Shown: piece by piece, positions 12,701-23,912 of the stretch | How the letters are laid out: the number at the start of each line of letters is the position of its first letter | Position numbering within the stretch: position 1 is the stretch's first letter | Assembly (NCBI GenBank): GCA_003339415.1 | Contig: PDHQ01000437.1 | Span: 1-24,039, forward strand | Reading direction: 5' to 3' | Length of the DNA stretch: 24,039 bases | DNA from: Ophiocordyceps camponoti-saundersi (nom. inval.) | Taxonomy: Eukaryota; Ascomycota; Sordariomycetes; Hypocreales; Ophiocordycipitaceae | The notes under the pieces: generated by a model | Seen by the model: the letters and a program-made list of their open reading frames with translations, nothing else | What the model was told of the DNA's origin: nothing | Database searches by the model: none | Position numbers and translations under genes: made by a program

Positions 12701-14700
12701 GCCCTTATCTTTAGATATTATTATATAGGCGACTATAATTTAAAAAATAATAAAGGTAATTTAAAAGCTTTATATAAAGAAGGATATTAGTTATATACTT
12801 ATTATATAAAACGGACCGCGTTTATATAAGAACCTTGCACTCCTTTTTTATTTCTAAGTTATAGTTTAGCGCGAACGCTATAGCTAAATAAAACTATATA
12901 AACTTTTAATAATCGAAAGATAATCTATTTTTATAAACTTTCCTAATAGCTTTACTAAGTTTTATATAATATAGATTAAACTATACTACCCGCTAAATAA
13001 AGCTTTTACGAAAAAAGCTAATATTTATATAAAGAGTTTTACTATTAAGATTCCGCGTTATAGCTTATAGGGATATAAAGATTTTACCGGTTATATAGCG
13101 AATTTATTTATCTCCTTTATTTTCCTCTTAGAGAAAGAAACGAAAAATATTACCTTTACTATATAACTTTATTAAAATAATATTATTATAACCCCTAGCC
13201 TCCTATTTAAGGAATTAAACCGTGCTAAAATTAATAGCTTTACTACTTAAGATATCTTTATCTTTATATAATATAACCTAGCTAAATATAGCTAGTTATA
13301 TATTTTTTATATAAGGCTTATATAAGAGATTAAGAATAAGATTATAAAATTATATAAGAAGTTATAATTTATTATATAAGGCTACGCTAATATTAATAAG
13401 GCTATTATATTTACTTAATCTTTTATAATTTTATAAATAAACTAAAGACTAATTTTCGCCCTAAGCTTTTCCCTTATATAATTTTATAATATATACGCTA
13501 AGCTTTAAGATATTACTTAGGCATATATATAATCTTACGATTACTTAATAAGACCGATTTTTATATAATTATTAAAGGAATTAAAAGACTATTTTCCGAA
13601 AAATATTATTTTATATACCTATTATCTGCTTTATAATATTATAAAATTAAGTATTTATTAATTTAAAATATATTATAAGTATTATTATATAAACTTAAAG
13701 ATAATAACTTTAATATATAACTTATACCTCCTTTTTATATTTTCTAGCTAAGATTTTTTTAGTCTTATAAGGATATAAATAAATAATACTCTCTCTTTTA
13801 TCTTACCCACTTTCTTAGCTTTTAAGGAAAAGTCGCTTAAGTAATAAAATCTTTATATAAAGCTAAAAATATAACTCTTATATAAAACGCTAATCGAATT
13901 TTATAATAGATAAATTTCCCTTAAAGGCGATAATATTCTTTTTATATAGAAAGGCTAGGCTAAGGTATTATAAATTATTAACCTAGCTAGAGAAAACGCC
14001 CTATAAGCGTACTTTTCGTAATACGTATAAGGAGTATATATTTTATTAATTTACTAGCTTAAAATAGCGTATAACCTCTTAGCCGCTATTTAAGTTTAAA
14101 AACTAACGAAGAAAGATTATAACGCCTTAAATACCCGCGTATAATAATAGATTAAGAACGCTAACTAAAGATTATACTTTATCCCTCTTAACTTTCCTTA
14201 TATAAAGCTTTAGATTTTTACCGATAACTATATGTAAATAATAAAAACTTATTTTTATAAATAAGATTCGTAATTATATTAAGTAAAAAGGTAGCTTATA
14301 TAAAGAATAAAATTTTTATTTATAGTAATATTATATACTAATCCTTAATAAAATATAAGAGAGTAACGCGTAGTATACTTATAAGTAAATTATATAATAT
14401 TATATAAGGAATTAATAGTAAAATCGCTTTTAATATTATACTTTAGAAGATTATATAAAGCCTCTCGCTATTAGATATCTCTCTTATATTTTATATAAAC
14501 TTATACTCTTTTTATAACTACTTAGTTAAGCTTAGTAATATAAGGGAGAAAAAGCTTATAATTAATATTATAGCTTTATATAAATTATATAAAAAAAAGA
14601 AAATTACTAAGATATTTTAAATTAATAGTAAAAATAACTTAGTAAATACTATAATAAAGAAAAGTCTAAATAGCGCCTTTATATAATTAATTATAATAAA
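9750..14700 (+). pseudogene. Gag-Pol polyprotein relic, copia copy 1
   Basis: Reading through TAA/TAG, gag lies at about 9750-11280. The CCHC knuckle (11307-11348) has its Cys and His codons changed to Tyr and the following Trp to TAG. The protease region is at about 11.65-11.95 kb, with a pre-integrase segment YRFRYP (LxRxGHP-like) near 12045. The integrase core shows D, D and E codons at 12246, 12411 and 12519 read as N, N and K; the last two are separated by exactly 35 residues (DX35E). The RT start resembles ...LTQSFIIL (copia RVT_2), then ITQAY and RPIFI near 13.5 kb; the catalytic Asp pair (13782-13787) is now Asn-Asn. The RNase H C-terminus is at about 14.16-14.69 kb, with EKKLIINIIALYKLY. 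From the knuckle to about 14230 everything stays in one frame, so damage is mostly RIP transitions. The gag start is uncertain because ATG becomes ATA. Confidence 0.88.
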
Positions 14701-14825
14701 TAAAATTATAATTAAAATAGAAATAGTTATTAAAAAACTTACGCCGCCGCCGCCGCCCCTTAAGCTTATAAATCTAACGCTATATAAAAAAAGTAAAATA
14801 GCTACCGCCCTTTACTTTACATTAC

Positions 14826-15600
14826 TTAATAATAGTAAGTATAAACCGCTAATAATATAATAAGCTTATTATTATTATCCTTATTATTATTATTTTTATT
14901 ATTATTAGAGTTATTATTTAACTTATCCTTATCCTCCCTCTTACCCCTACCCTTACCCTTACCTTTTTTCTTTTCTTTTTTATTATTATTATTATCTTTA
15001 TTTTTATCCTTTTTATCTTTATCTTTACTTTTATTATTATCGTTATTTTCCTTATACTCTATATAATAATAGTTATACTAGCGATTATAAGAATCTTATA
15101 TATATATATTATAAGCACCCCCCTAAAAGCTATAAAGGTAGCGGTAGCCGGAGAATAGGGTATTACCTTATCGGCCGTACCGCTACTTATATAGCCCCTA
15201 AGCGGGGAATCGCTTAGTAGCTTAAATTATAATCGCGCGGTAATAACCCGCGCGCTAAATAACTTTCGAAATAAGCTTAATAGCTATTTTACTTATATAA
15301 AAGCGTAAGGCGATATTATAAAATATACTAGCTAAAAAATAATACTCCTCCGCTTAGTATATAATTAGTATATATTTAGGAAACTATCTTATATAAGAAA
15401 GATATATATAGTAATTATTATTTATAAAAACTTAGTATATATAGCGCTATTATTTCTTAAAATAATAATAATAATCTTATTTAAGAAAAAGAGGCGCTTA
15501 AAGATTATATTAATAATAAATATAATTATTATATAAAAACTTATTCTTATTTTTCTTTTTATTTTTATTCTTTTTTATTATTATATAAAGAGGCGAAAGC
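14826..15600 (-). pseudogene. Antisense ORF relic in copia copy 1, unknown function
   Basis: On the minus strand a single frame, closed by a TAA at 14826-14828, runs about 258 codons upstream with only TAA/TAG interruptions and no frameshift. In order it reads: a K/N-rich start (probably D/E-rich before RIP); a Tyr-rich middle with QAEEYYFLASIFYNIALRFY and ATKRFPAQGLY; a Gly/Tyr/Arg/Gln part (YSFQGGAYN, then QDSYNRQYNYYYI); then a low-complexity D/K/N and GKGKGRGKRED tail; and finally KLIILLAVYTYYY. The same frame, with the same end, is present in copy 2. It lies between RNase H and the 3' LTR, opposite in direction to gag-pol. No family recognised. It could be an antisense retroelement protein, a captured host gene, or an older nested gene. 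An alternative + strand frame is shorter and shifts. Confidence 0.5.
14870..15065. repeat. Pyrimidine-rich low-complexity tract
   Basis: Runs of ttatta, ccttat and cccttac units on the + strand. On the minus strand they form GAT/AAT/AAA/GGT codons, the acidic-lysine tail of the antisense frame, in the same phase in both copies (copy 2: about 21705-21910). This suggests a coding repeat rather than a random microsatellite. Confidence 0.7.
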
Positions 15601-15616
15601 TATAGCGATAGAAAAA

Positions 15617-15663
<47 letters not shown>
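15617..15663. repeat. (AAT)n(ATT)n palindromic microsatellite
   Basis: About eight AAT units directly followed by about eight ATT units, forming a near-perfect inverted repeat able to fold on itself. A shorter version is at about 22470-22497 in copy 2. It sits just upstream, in minus-strand sense, of the antisense frame. Confidence 0.85.
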
Positions 15664-16108
15664 AGTTATTATTATAAAAGATAAAAAAGGGAAGAAATTT
15701 TTTTTTATATAAAATAGAAAAAAGGGTATTTCTTATAATTAGTAAGGCCTATTAGCTACGAATAATAGCGCGAAAATTTCTACTAATTAATACTCTTTTT
15801 CGCACTTTCTCTCTCTTATACTTTTAGCTATAATTATAAATATTACTTTATATAAACCCTTTAAATATTATAATAATAACCTTTTTAAGCGTATAAAGCT
15901 AATATTCTACTCTCTTCGAGAGTAACTTTTTCTTTCCTCGCTATATAAATATTTTTCCTTATATAAGGAGACTATATATAATACCTTATAGTTTATAGTA
16001 GCCTACGCTATAAGTTAATTATCTAACTATATAATTATTACCGATAACTAATAACGCTATACGCTTACTAAGGAAGCTATATAATATATTATAAAGGAAA
16101 ACTATAAA

Positions 16109-16383
16109 TATTAAGGTATTTTACGATACCTTAATAGCTTTATATTATCCTTATAACCTTATGCCTTATATAGCCTGCTTAAGTTAGTAAGACTCTTTAT
16201 ACGGGATCTTTTTAATCTTATAATATTACTCCTTACTTTATATATTCCTTAATTAATATTTTATATATTCGAATAAGTATTTAGATAGCTATCCCCTTTA
16301 TATAGTAATATAAAGAGTATTACGATAAAAATATACTCCTTTTTAGGACCCCTTGTTACTAGTAACGGACAGCCTGTCTAATA
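16109..16383 (+). repeat. 3' LTR of copia copy 1
   Basis: 275 bp and the least mutated of the four LTRs: it keeps several TG and CA steps and GC-rich patches (gcctgctt, cgggatct, ggaccccttgtt, cggacagcctgtc). Its start carries a perfect 9-bp inverted repeat with a 6-base loop (ttaaggtat/ataccttaa, 16111-16134). Confidence 0.92.
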
Positions 16384-16388
16384 AATTA

Positions 16389-17144
16389 TATTTTAAAATA
16401 AGGTTTAGGAGTATTAAAACCTTATATATTATAAATTATTTACTAAACTTATTAATATAAAGGGGTAAGTTAGCGTTTTATATAATATAGCTATTAAGTA
16501 TTATTATAAAGTTAATAAGCTAAACCTTTTTATTTTTCTTAGCTATTATTATATAATAATTATAATAAGAGGCGTAATTAAGCTTTAAAACTCTATATTA
16601 TACCTTATTTTTAAGAAACTTAACTATTTATAAAAATATAGCTTTAGGGATATTAATTAGCTTTACTTACTAAGCCTTATATTTAATAACTTTAAATATA
16701 ATAAATAATATAATTTATTAATTTACTTATTTTTTTATTATAATTCTAAACTAAAATAGCTTTTATATTAAGAAGTATAATATATAATATAGATTATTTA
16801 TTATTAAATAATATTATAATTATTTATTTTTATATATTAATTAATTAATTAAAGGTTAATTTATAACTTTTTATAATTTTTAAAAAATAACTAATAATAT
16901 TTTTATTAAATAGTTTATTATTATAAAAAATTTTTTATTATATTTTATCTTTTAGCTTTTTAGCTAAAACTACCCTTTAAAATAAATTTATTAATATAAA
17001 TATTATTATAAAGTACCTTTTTATTAGCTTTTTTTTATATATTATATTTATAAAAGCTATTAACTAAAGCTACGCTTTATTATTATTAGCTTCCTTTTAT
17101 TAAATAATTAAAAATATTTAAGTAGCTTTAGCTTTTATTTTTAT
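16389..17144. other. AT-rich spacer between the two copia copies
   Basis: About 756 bp of TA-rich sequence nearly lacking CA/TG, lying between the target duplications of the two elements. No LTR, motif or readable frame was seen. It probably belongs to an older RIP-mutated repeat into which both elements inserted. Confidence 0.6.
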
Positions 17145-17149
17145 ATATT

Positions 17150-17423
17150 TATTAAGGTATTTTATAATACCTTAATAGCTTTATATTATCCTTATAGCCT
17201 TATACCTTATATAGCCCGCCTAAGTTAATAAGACTTTTTATATAAAATCTTTCTAATCTTATAATATTACTCCTTATTTTATATATTCCTTAATTAATAT
17301 TTTATATATTCGAATAAATATTTAAATAGCTATCCCTTTTATATAATAATATAAAAAATATTATAATAATATACTCCTTTTTAAAACCCCCCTTATTACT
17401 AGTAATAAATAGCTTATCTAATA
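17150..17423 (+). repeat. 5' LTR of copia copy 2
   Basis: 274 bp, starting TATTAAGGTATT and ending TCTAATA, aligned with the other three LTRs. Heavily RIP-mutated, with nearly no CA/TG. Confidence 0.9.
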
Positions 17424-17479
17424 TTAATTAGTATATTAAGTAATATATAAATTAGCTAAGATAGAAAAGATAATTATAA

Positions 17480-20400
17480 ATAAAAAAATTAATAATTTAT
17501 TATACTTAACTTTACTTTTTTATATAACTTAATAATATATATAATAGCTATTTTATATAATAGAGAAAGAAGATAAGACCCTTATACCGAACCCTTTTAG
17601 ATAATAATAATAGCTTTATATACTTTATTATCCGATAAAAACTCTTATACGCTTTTAGTACTTTTAAATACGCTTACGCCTACGCTTACTTAGCTTAAAC
17701 TAACCTAAGTAATTTTAAAACTAACTTAAACTTAAGCTTAGGAGCTTAACTTACTTATATATAAAAAGATAGCTAAAAAAATATTATTCTAATTTATATA
17801 TAATAAGTAAAAATTAGCTTAGATTTCTAAAAAAACTAATTTAAAAATTATAAATAAATTTTTAGATATTAAGCTTATAATATATATAAGTAAAATTATA
17901 TATAAAGCTATTTACTTAAGGATTAAAAGCTTCTTTCTTACTAATAGCGCTTAGGAAAACTTTTATAAGTAAATTAAATATTAAATAAAGTAAATTTCCC
18001 GCTTATTTCTTAAAGCTTTTTTATAGCTTCTTAAGAAATAAAACGTTATTATATAATAAACTAGTAATTTTATTAAGAAATTCCTTTTAATAATTAAAGC
18101 TTTATATAATTATATTTTAGCTATTTTTTTAATAATTATAATAACCTTTACTTTAAAGCTTACTTAGAAAATTATCTTATTAATTAAGGTTCTTTTTTAT
18201 ATAACCTTTAATATAACCCTAACTCCTTAGATAATTTTATATAAAATAAAGGAAATATTAAACTTATTTATAGTTTTTATAATAATTTTAAAAAGCTTAG
18301 CTTTTATTTTTCTTTTTATATAACTAATTTATAATAGCTTAATTATTTTTAAGAAAGTTATAATATTTAGTAAAAGTTAGCGAAAAAACTAAAATTACTT
18401 AAGCTATTTATATAATATCTTATATAATATAGCGAAGCTTTTTATATTATATTATTAATAGATAAATATTACTAAAAACTAATATTACGCTATTTTTTTA
18501 GATATTCTTATAAGCTTACCTTAGTTATATTACTTTTATTATATAGGACTTAAGAAAAAGTAAGATAAAATCTATAAAATACTTAACTTATATTTTAATA
18601 TAATTATAAATTATATATAATATTAAGCTAATTAAATTAATATAACTTTTACCTCCTTATAATAGAAATACTTAGAGGAAATAATATTAGAGGTTTTTAA
18701 GGAATTAATTAAGAAAATATAACTTATATAACGCGCCCTTAAGGAAAAGGAAACTTAACTTTATATTACGATAACTAAGGCTTATTATAAGGTGCTAGAA
18801 CTTAAGCTAGCACTTCTCTTTATAAAGCTTTTATATAAAGAGTTTTTCTTTATTTTTTATATATTACTTTAGGTCGCCCTTAATTATAAGAAAATATTTA
18901 ACTAATTCTTTATTAATTAATATTATTATATAAACTCCTTATAACTAAATTTACCCTAGCTAAAGTTTCGTATAGGTAAATTTAAATAAGTTTAATAAGA
19001 AAACTACTATCTATTACTTTATATAAAAAAGCGCTATTTTATTTATAAGAAAAAAAAGTATTAGTTAATAAATTATAAGTAACGATTATATTATATAACT
19101 AAGCGATAAGAATACTTTTTATATTATTAATAAGGCTATATTTTTCTAAGCTATAATTTTTATATAATCTCTTTTTATTTAAAATACTTAAAACGCTTTT
19201 TACTATTATTAAATTACTATTTACTAAGGCCCCCCGGATATAATTATATATAACTTAGGTATAAACTTCTCCTTAAATTAGTTTCGTTCCTTTATTTAAA
19301 TTATTAGTTCCTTATATAAAAAGATATTTATTAAAGCGTACTAAGTAGTAAGTAAAGTTAAACGCTTATATATACCCTTTTAACGCGCGTATAATATATT
19401 TAAGAATAACTTTTAAGACTAAGCTAATAATAATATAGTTTTTTAGCTTATTATAAAATACTTAAATAATATAGTAAAGCTTAATAGCTTTATACTTATA
19501 CTTTTTATTTTAGCGTATATTTTTAGATTTATAATACTTCGCCCTTATCGCTTAATATTATTATATAAGTAATTATAATTTATAAAGCTATAAGGGTAAT
19601 TTATAAGCTTTATATAAAAAAAAAATATTAGCTGCGCGCTTATTATATAAAACGGCCTACGCTTATATAAAAACTTAATATTTCCTTTATATTCCTAAGT
19701 TATAGTTTAGCGCGAACGCTATAGCTAAATAAAATTATAAAAAATTATTTTAATTAAAAGGTAATTTATTTTTATTAAATTCCTTAATAGCTTTACGAAG
19801 TTTAATATAATATAAATTAAACTATATTATCTATTAAACGAAGCTCTTATAAAAAACGCTAATACTTATATAAAAAAGTTTATTATTAAGATCCCGCGTT
19901 ATAGCTTATAGGGATATTAAGATTTTACTAACTATATAGCGGATTTATTTATTTCCTTCGCTTTTTTATCGGAGAAAGAGATGAAAAATACCGCCCTCGC
20001 TATATAACTTTGCTAAGATAGTATTATTATAACCCCTAGCCTCCTATTTAAGGAATTAGACCGCGCTAAGATTAATAGCTTTACTATTAAAAATATCTTT
20101 ATTTTTATATAATATAACTTAGCTAAATATAAAAAGCTATATATTTTTTATATAAAGCTTATATAAAAAGTTAAGAATAAAATTATAAAGTTATATAAGA
20201 AGTTATAACTTATTATATAAGGCTACGCTAATATCGATAAAGCTACTATACTTACTTAATCTTTTATAATTTTATAAATAAGCTAAAGACTAATTCTCGC
20301 CCTAAGCTTTTCCCTTTTATAATTATATAATATATACGCTAAGCTTTAAAATATTACCTAAATATATATATAATCTTATAATCGCTTAATAAAACTAATC

Positions 20401-21550
20401 TTTATATAATTACTAAAATAATTAAAGGACTATTTTCTAAAAAATACTATTTTATATATTTATTACTTACTTTATAATATTATAAAATTAGGTATTTATT
20501 AGTTTAAGATATATTATAAGTATTACTATATAAACTTACTTATAATAATTTCGATATATAACTTATACCTCCTTTTTATATTTTCTAGCTAGGATTCTTT
20601 TAGTCTTATAGGAATATAGATAGATAATACTTTTTTTTTTATTTTGCCCGCTTTCTTAGCTTTTAAGGAAAAGTTACTTAAGTAGTAAAACTTTCGTATA
20701 AAGCTAAAAATATATCTCTTATATAAAACGCTAATTAAATTTAATAGTAAATAAATTTCCCTTAAAAGCGATAGTATTCTCTTTATATAAAAAGGCTAGG
20801 CTAAGGTACTATAAATTATTAACCTAGCTAATAAGGACGCCTTATAAGTATATTTTTTATAATATATATAAGGGGCGTATATCTTATTAATTTATTAGCT
20901 TAAGGTAGCATATAACCTTTTAGCCGCCGCTTAAGTTTAGAATCCGATAAAGGAAGATTATAATACCTTAAACGCTTATATATAATATTAAATAGAGACC
21001 GCGGATTAAGAACTATATTTTATCCCCCTTAATCTTCCCTATATAAAGCTTTAAACTTTTACTAATAGCTTCTTTATAAATAATAAAAACTTATTTTTAT
21101 AAATAGGTTTCGTAATTATCCTAGGCGAAGAGATAGCTTATATAAAAACTAAGGTTTCTATTTATAGTAATATTATATATTAGTTTTCTACGAAATATTA
21201 AAAACTAACGCGTAATATACTAATAAGTAAGTTATATAATATTATATAAGGAATCGATAGCGGTATCGCTTTTAATATTACGATCTAGAAAATTATATAA
21301 AGCCTCTCTTTTTTAAATATTTTTTTTATATTTTATATAAACTTATACTCTTTTTATAATTACCTTATTAAGCTTAGTAATATAAGAGAGAAGAGGCTTA
21401 TAATTAATATTATAGCTTTATATAAATTATATAAAAAAAAGGAAATTATTAAGATATTTTAGATTAATAGAAAAAATAACTTAGTAAACGCTATAATAAA
21501 GAAAAGTCCGAATAATACTTTTATATAATTAGTTATAATAAATAAGATTA
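17480..21550 (+). pseudogene. Gag-Pol polyprotein relic, copia copy 2
   Basis: Same polyprotein as in copy 1, read through TAA/TAG. Gag lies at about 17.48-19.02 kb and the degenerate zinc knuckle at about 19035-19080, in frame with gag. The 0.89-kb deletion follows. The second Asp of integrase is at 19252-19254 (now Asn) and the Glu at 19360-19362 (now Lys), again 35 residues apart. RT begins near 20.03 kb; its segment FSLIGI-stop-IDN near 20602-20628 keeps the first catalytic Asp (20623-20625) but has Asn for the second. RNase H is at about 21.0-21.55 kb, with a TN-SFFINNKN stretch matching the FTD...NNKD region and without the one-base deletion seen in copy 1. Not functional. Confidence 0.85.
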
Positions 21551-21664
21551 TAATTAAAATAAAAGTAATTATTAAAAGACTCGCGCCGCCGCCCCCTAAG
21601 TATATAGAATTAAAGCTATATAAATAAAAAAGTAAAATAGCTACTACCCTTTATCTTATATCGC

Positions 21665-22440
21665 TTAATAGTAATAAATATAAACCGCTAGTAATATAAT
21701 AAGCTTATTATTATTATTCTTCTTATTATTATTATCTTCGTTATTATTAGAGTTATTATCTAACTTATTCTCCTCCTCCCTCTTACTTTTACCCTTACCC
21801 TCGCCCTTACCCTTTTCTTTTTTTTCTTTATTATTATTATTATCCTTATCTTTGTCCTTTTTATCCTTATCCTCGCTCTTATTATTATTATTATTTTCTT
21901 TATCCTTTATATAATAATAGTTATACTAGCGATTATAGGAATCTTATATATATATACTATAAGTACTTTTTTAAAAGCTATAAAGGCGGCGGTAGCTAGA
22001 GAATAAAGTATTACCTTATTAGCTATACTGCTACCTATATAGCCTTTAGGCGGGGAATCGCTTAGTAGCTTAATTTATAGTTATATAATAATAACCCGCG
22101 TGCTAAATAATTTTTAAAATAAGCTTAATAGCTATCTTACCCGAATAAAAGTATAAGGTAATATTATAAAATATACTAGCTAAAAAATAACGCTTCTCCG
22201 CTTATTATATAATTAGTATATATTTATAAAACTATCTTATATAAGAAAAATATATATAATAATTACCGCTTATAGAAACTTAATATATATAGCGCTATTA
22301 CTTTTTAAAATAATAATAATAGTCTTATTTAAGAAAAAGAGGCGCTTAAGAATTATATTAATAGTAAATATAATTGCTATATAAAAACTTATTTTTATTT
22401 TTTTTCTTATTTTTATTTTTCTTTATTATTATATAAAAAG
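21665..22440 (-). pseudogene. Antisense ORF relic in copia copy 2, unknown function
   Basis: Counterpart of the minus-strand frame in copy 1, with the TAA at 21665-21667 in the matching place and the frame kept over about 258 codons with only TAA/TAG stops. Shared segments include YFLASIFYNI, KIAIKLI, QATKRFPAQ, GNTLFS and QDSYNRQYNYYYI. The C-terminal tail keeps more acidic residues than copy 1 (SEDKDKKDKDKD; GEGKGKSKREEE), supporting an originally Asp/Glu-rich tail that RIP partly turned into Asn/Lys. Flanks are RNase H on one side and the 3' LTR on the other. Function and family unknown. Confidence 0.5.
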
Positions 22441-22937
22441 GTAAAAGCTATAATAGTAGAAAAAGATAGTAATAATAATAATATTATTATTATTACGGTT
22501 ATTATTATAAAAAATAAAAAAGAGAAGAAATCTCTTTTTATATAAAATAAAAAGAAAGGTACTTTTTATAATTAGTAAGGCTTACTAGCTATAAATAATA
22601 GCGCGAAAATTTCTACTAACCGGTACTCTTCCTTACACTTCTCTCTTTTATATTTTTAGCTATAGCTATAAATATTACTTTATATAAACTTTTTAAGTAT
22701 TATAATAATAACCTTTTTAAATATATAAAGCTAATAAATTACTTTTTTAAAAAGTAACCTTTCTTCCTTACTATATAAATATTTTCCCTATATAAAGAGA
22801 TTATATATAATACTTTATAGTTTATAGTAGCCCGCACTATAAGTTAGTTATCTAACTATATAACTATTACTAATAACTAGTAACGCTATACGCTTATTAA
22901 GGAAGCTATATAATATATTATAAAAAAAAACTATAAG

Positions 22938-23218
22938 TATTAAAGTATTTTATAATACCTTAATACTTAATAGCTTTATATTATCCTTATAGCCTTATAC
23001 CTTATATAGCTTACTTAAGTTAATAAAACTCTTAATATAAGATCTTTCTAATCTTATAATATTACTCCTTACTTTATATATTCCTTAATTAATATTTTAT
23101 ATATTTAATTAAGTATTTAGATAGCTATCCTTTTTATATAGTAATATAAAAAGTATTATAATAATATACTCTTTTTTAAAACCCCCCTTATTACTAGTAA
23201 TAGATAGCTTATTTAATA
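22938..23218 (+). repeat. 3' LTR of copia copy 2
   Basis: 281 bp; about 7 bp longer than the others because of a small duplication near the start (ttaatacttaatagc). It is preceded by an A-rich tract that corresponds to the purine tract of copy 1 with G changed to A. Confidence 0.9.
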
Positions 23219-23223
23219 ATATC

Positions 23224-23912
23224 TTTTTTATTTTAATAAATTTTAAATATTAAATAATATTTTAGTTAATAAAGGAAATATTAAAATATACTTTTAATTT
23301 ATTTATTATTAATTAATTTTATTTTAGTTTTAATAAGTAATATTTTATTATTTACTAACTTATATAATTATTTAATTATTTTTCCTATCTTATATATTTT
23401 TATAGCTATTTTAGTATAATAGTTATATTTTTAAAATAACTTTTTTTAAAAAAGTAATTAGTTTAAATTTAATAAAAAGTATAAGAGCTTAGAGGACCTT
23501 TTAACTAAAGTAGCGTAGCCGTATAAAGCTTATAAATAAATATAGTAGCTTAGATTAAGTTAGATAAATAATCTTCTTAGTATAAGGCTACTAAAAGGCT
23601 CCTTATAAAGCGTAGCTACGGGCGGCACGCGCTTTATATATTATAAGTTAAGTTTAAAGCTAAACTTACTAAAAGCTTAAGCTTAGTTAGGTTTATATAT
23701 TAGCTATATTAAATTTATATAAAAGGGCTATTATAGTTAAACTTAATATTACTATAATATAGCTTAATTTAAGATAGCTTATATATTTTAATATTATATA
23801 GTAAAGCGCTAATATATACTCTTTTAATAAGATTATTATATAAGTTCTTATATTATTAAACTTTATTATAAAGTTAAACTTTAATAGCTTACTTAAAGCT
23901 TAAAATAGCTAA
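23224..23912. other. AT-rich RIP-mutated flank, no gene seen
   Basis: TA-rich sequence after copy 2. About 23480-23650 has somewhat more G/C (e.g. gcgtagctacgggcggcacgcgc near 23609-23631), so it may be a differently mutated relic. No LTR, inverted repeat or protein motif could be recognised. Confidence 0.6.

Larger units (their letters stand above)
9422..16383 (+). mobile_element. Ty1/copia LTR retrotransposon, copy 1 (RIP-inactivated)
   Basis: Full-length element of 6962 bp with two 275-bp LTRs and a 5-bp target duplication AATTA (9417-9421 and 16384-16388). Domain order gag, zinc knuckle, protease, integrase, RT, RNase H is diagnostic of the copia superfamily (in gypsy, integrase follows RNase H). 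A purine tract aaaggaaaac lies just before the 3' LTR, as expected for + strand orientation. A tRNA primer-binding site is not recognisable after the 5' LTR. All coding frames are closed by many TAA/TAG consistent with RIP. There are also two one-base deletions relative to copy 2, near 11110-11130 (gag) and 14231 (RNase H). About 1.4 kb of extra sequence lies between RNase H and the 3' LTR. It is dead as an autonomous element. Confidence 0.92.
17150..23218 (+). mobile_element. Ty1/copia LTR retrotransposon, copy 2 (RIP-inactivated, internally deleted)
   Basis: Element of 6069 bp of the same family and orientation as copy 1. It has LTRs at 17150-17423 and 22938-23218 and flanking 5-bp sequences ATATT (17145-17149) and ATATC (23219-23223), which differ only by a C/T. 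Compared with copy 1 it lacks about 0.89 kb at about 19082-19095, corresponding to 11355-12250 of copy 1: the region after the zinc knuckle, protease, pre-integrase zinc-binding region and the first catalytic Asp of integrase. The deletion also shifts the frame. Here gag and the zinc knuckle are in the same frame, which shows the family originally made one Gag-Pol polyprotein. Confidence 0.92.

Noticed and set aside
14930..14970. Telomere-like (CCCTTA)-type repeats
   Set aside because: Units are mixed CCCTTA/CCCCTA, not CCCTAA, occur inside both copia copies at the same place, and fit the antisense frame's Gly/Lys/Glu codons.
15110..15340. Plus-strand frame downstream of RNase H (reading ...ITLSAVPLLI...)
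   Set aside because: It is open apart from RIP stops in both copies, but only over a shorter span; continuing it needs frame changes, while the minus-strand frame stays in phase throughout.
9422..16383. Gypsy superfamily assignment
   Set aside because: Integrase precedes RT and RNase H, and RT motifs are of the copia (RVT_2) type.
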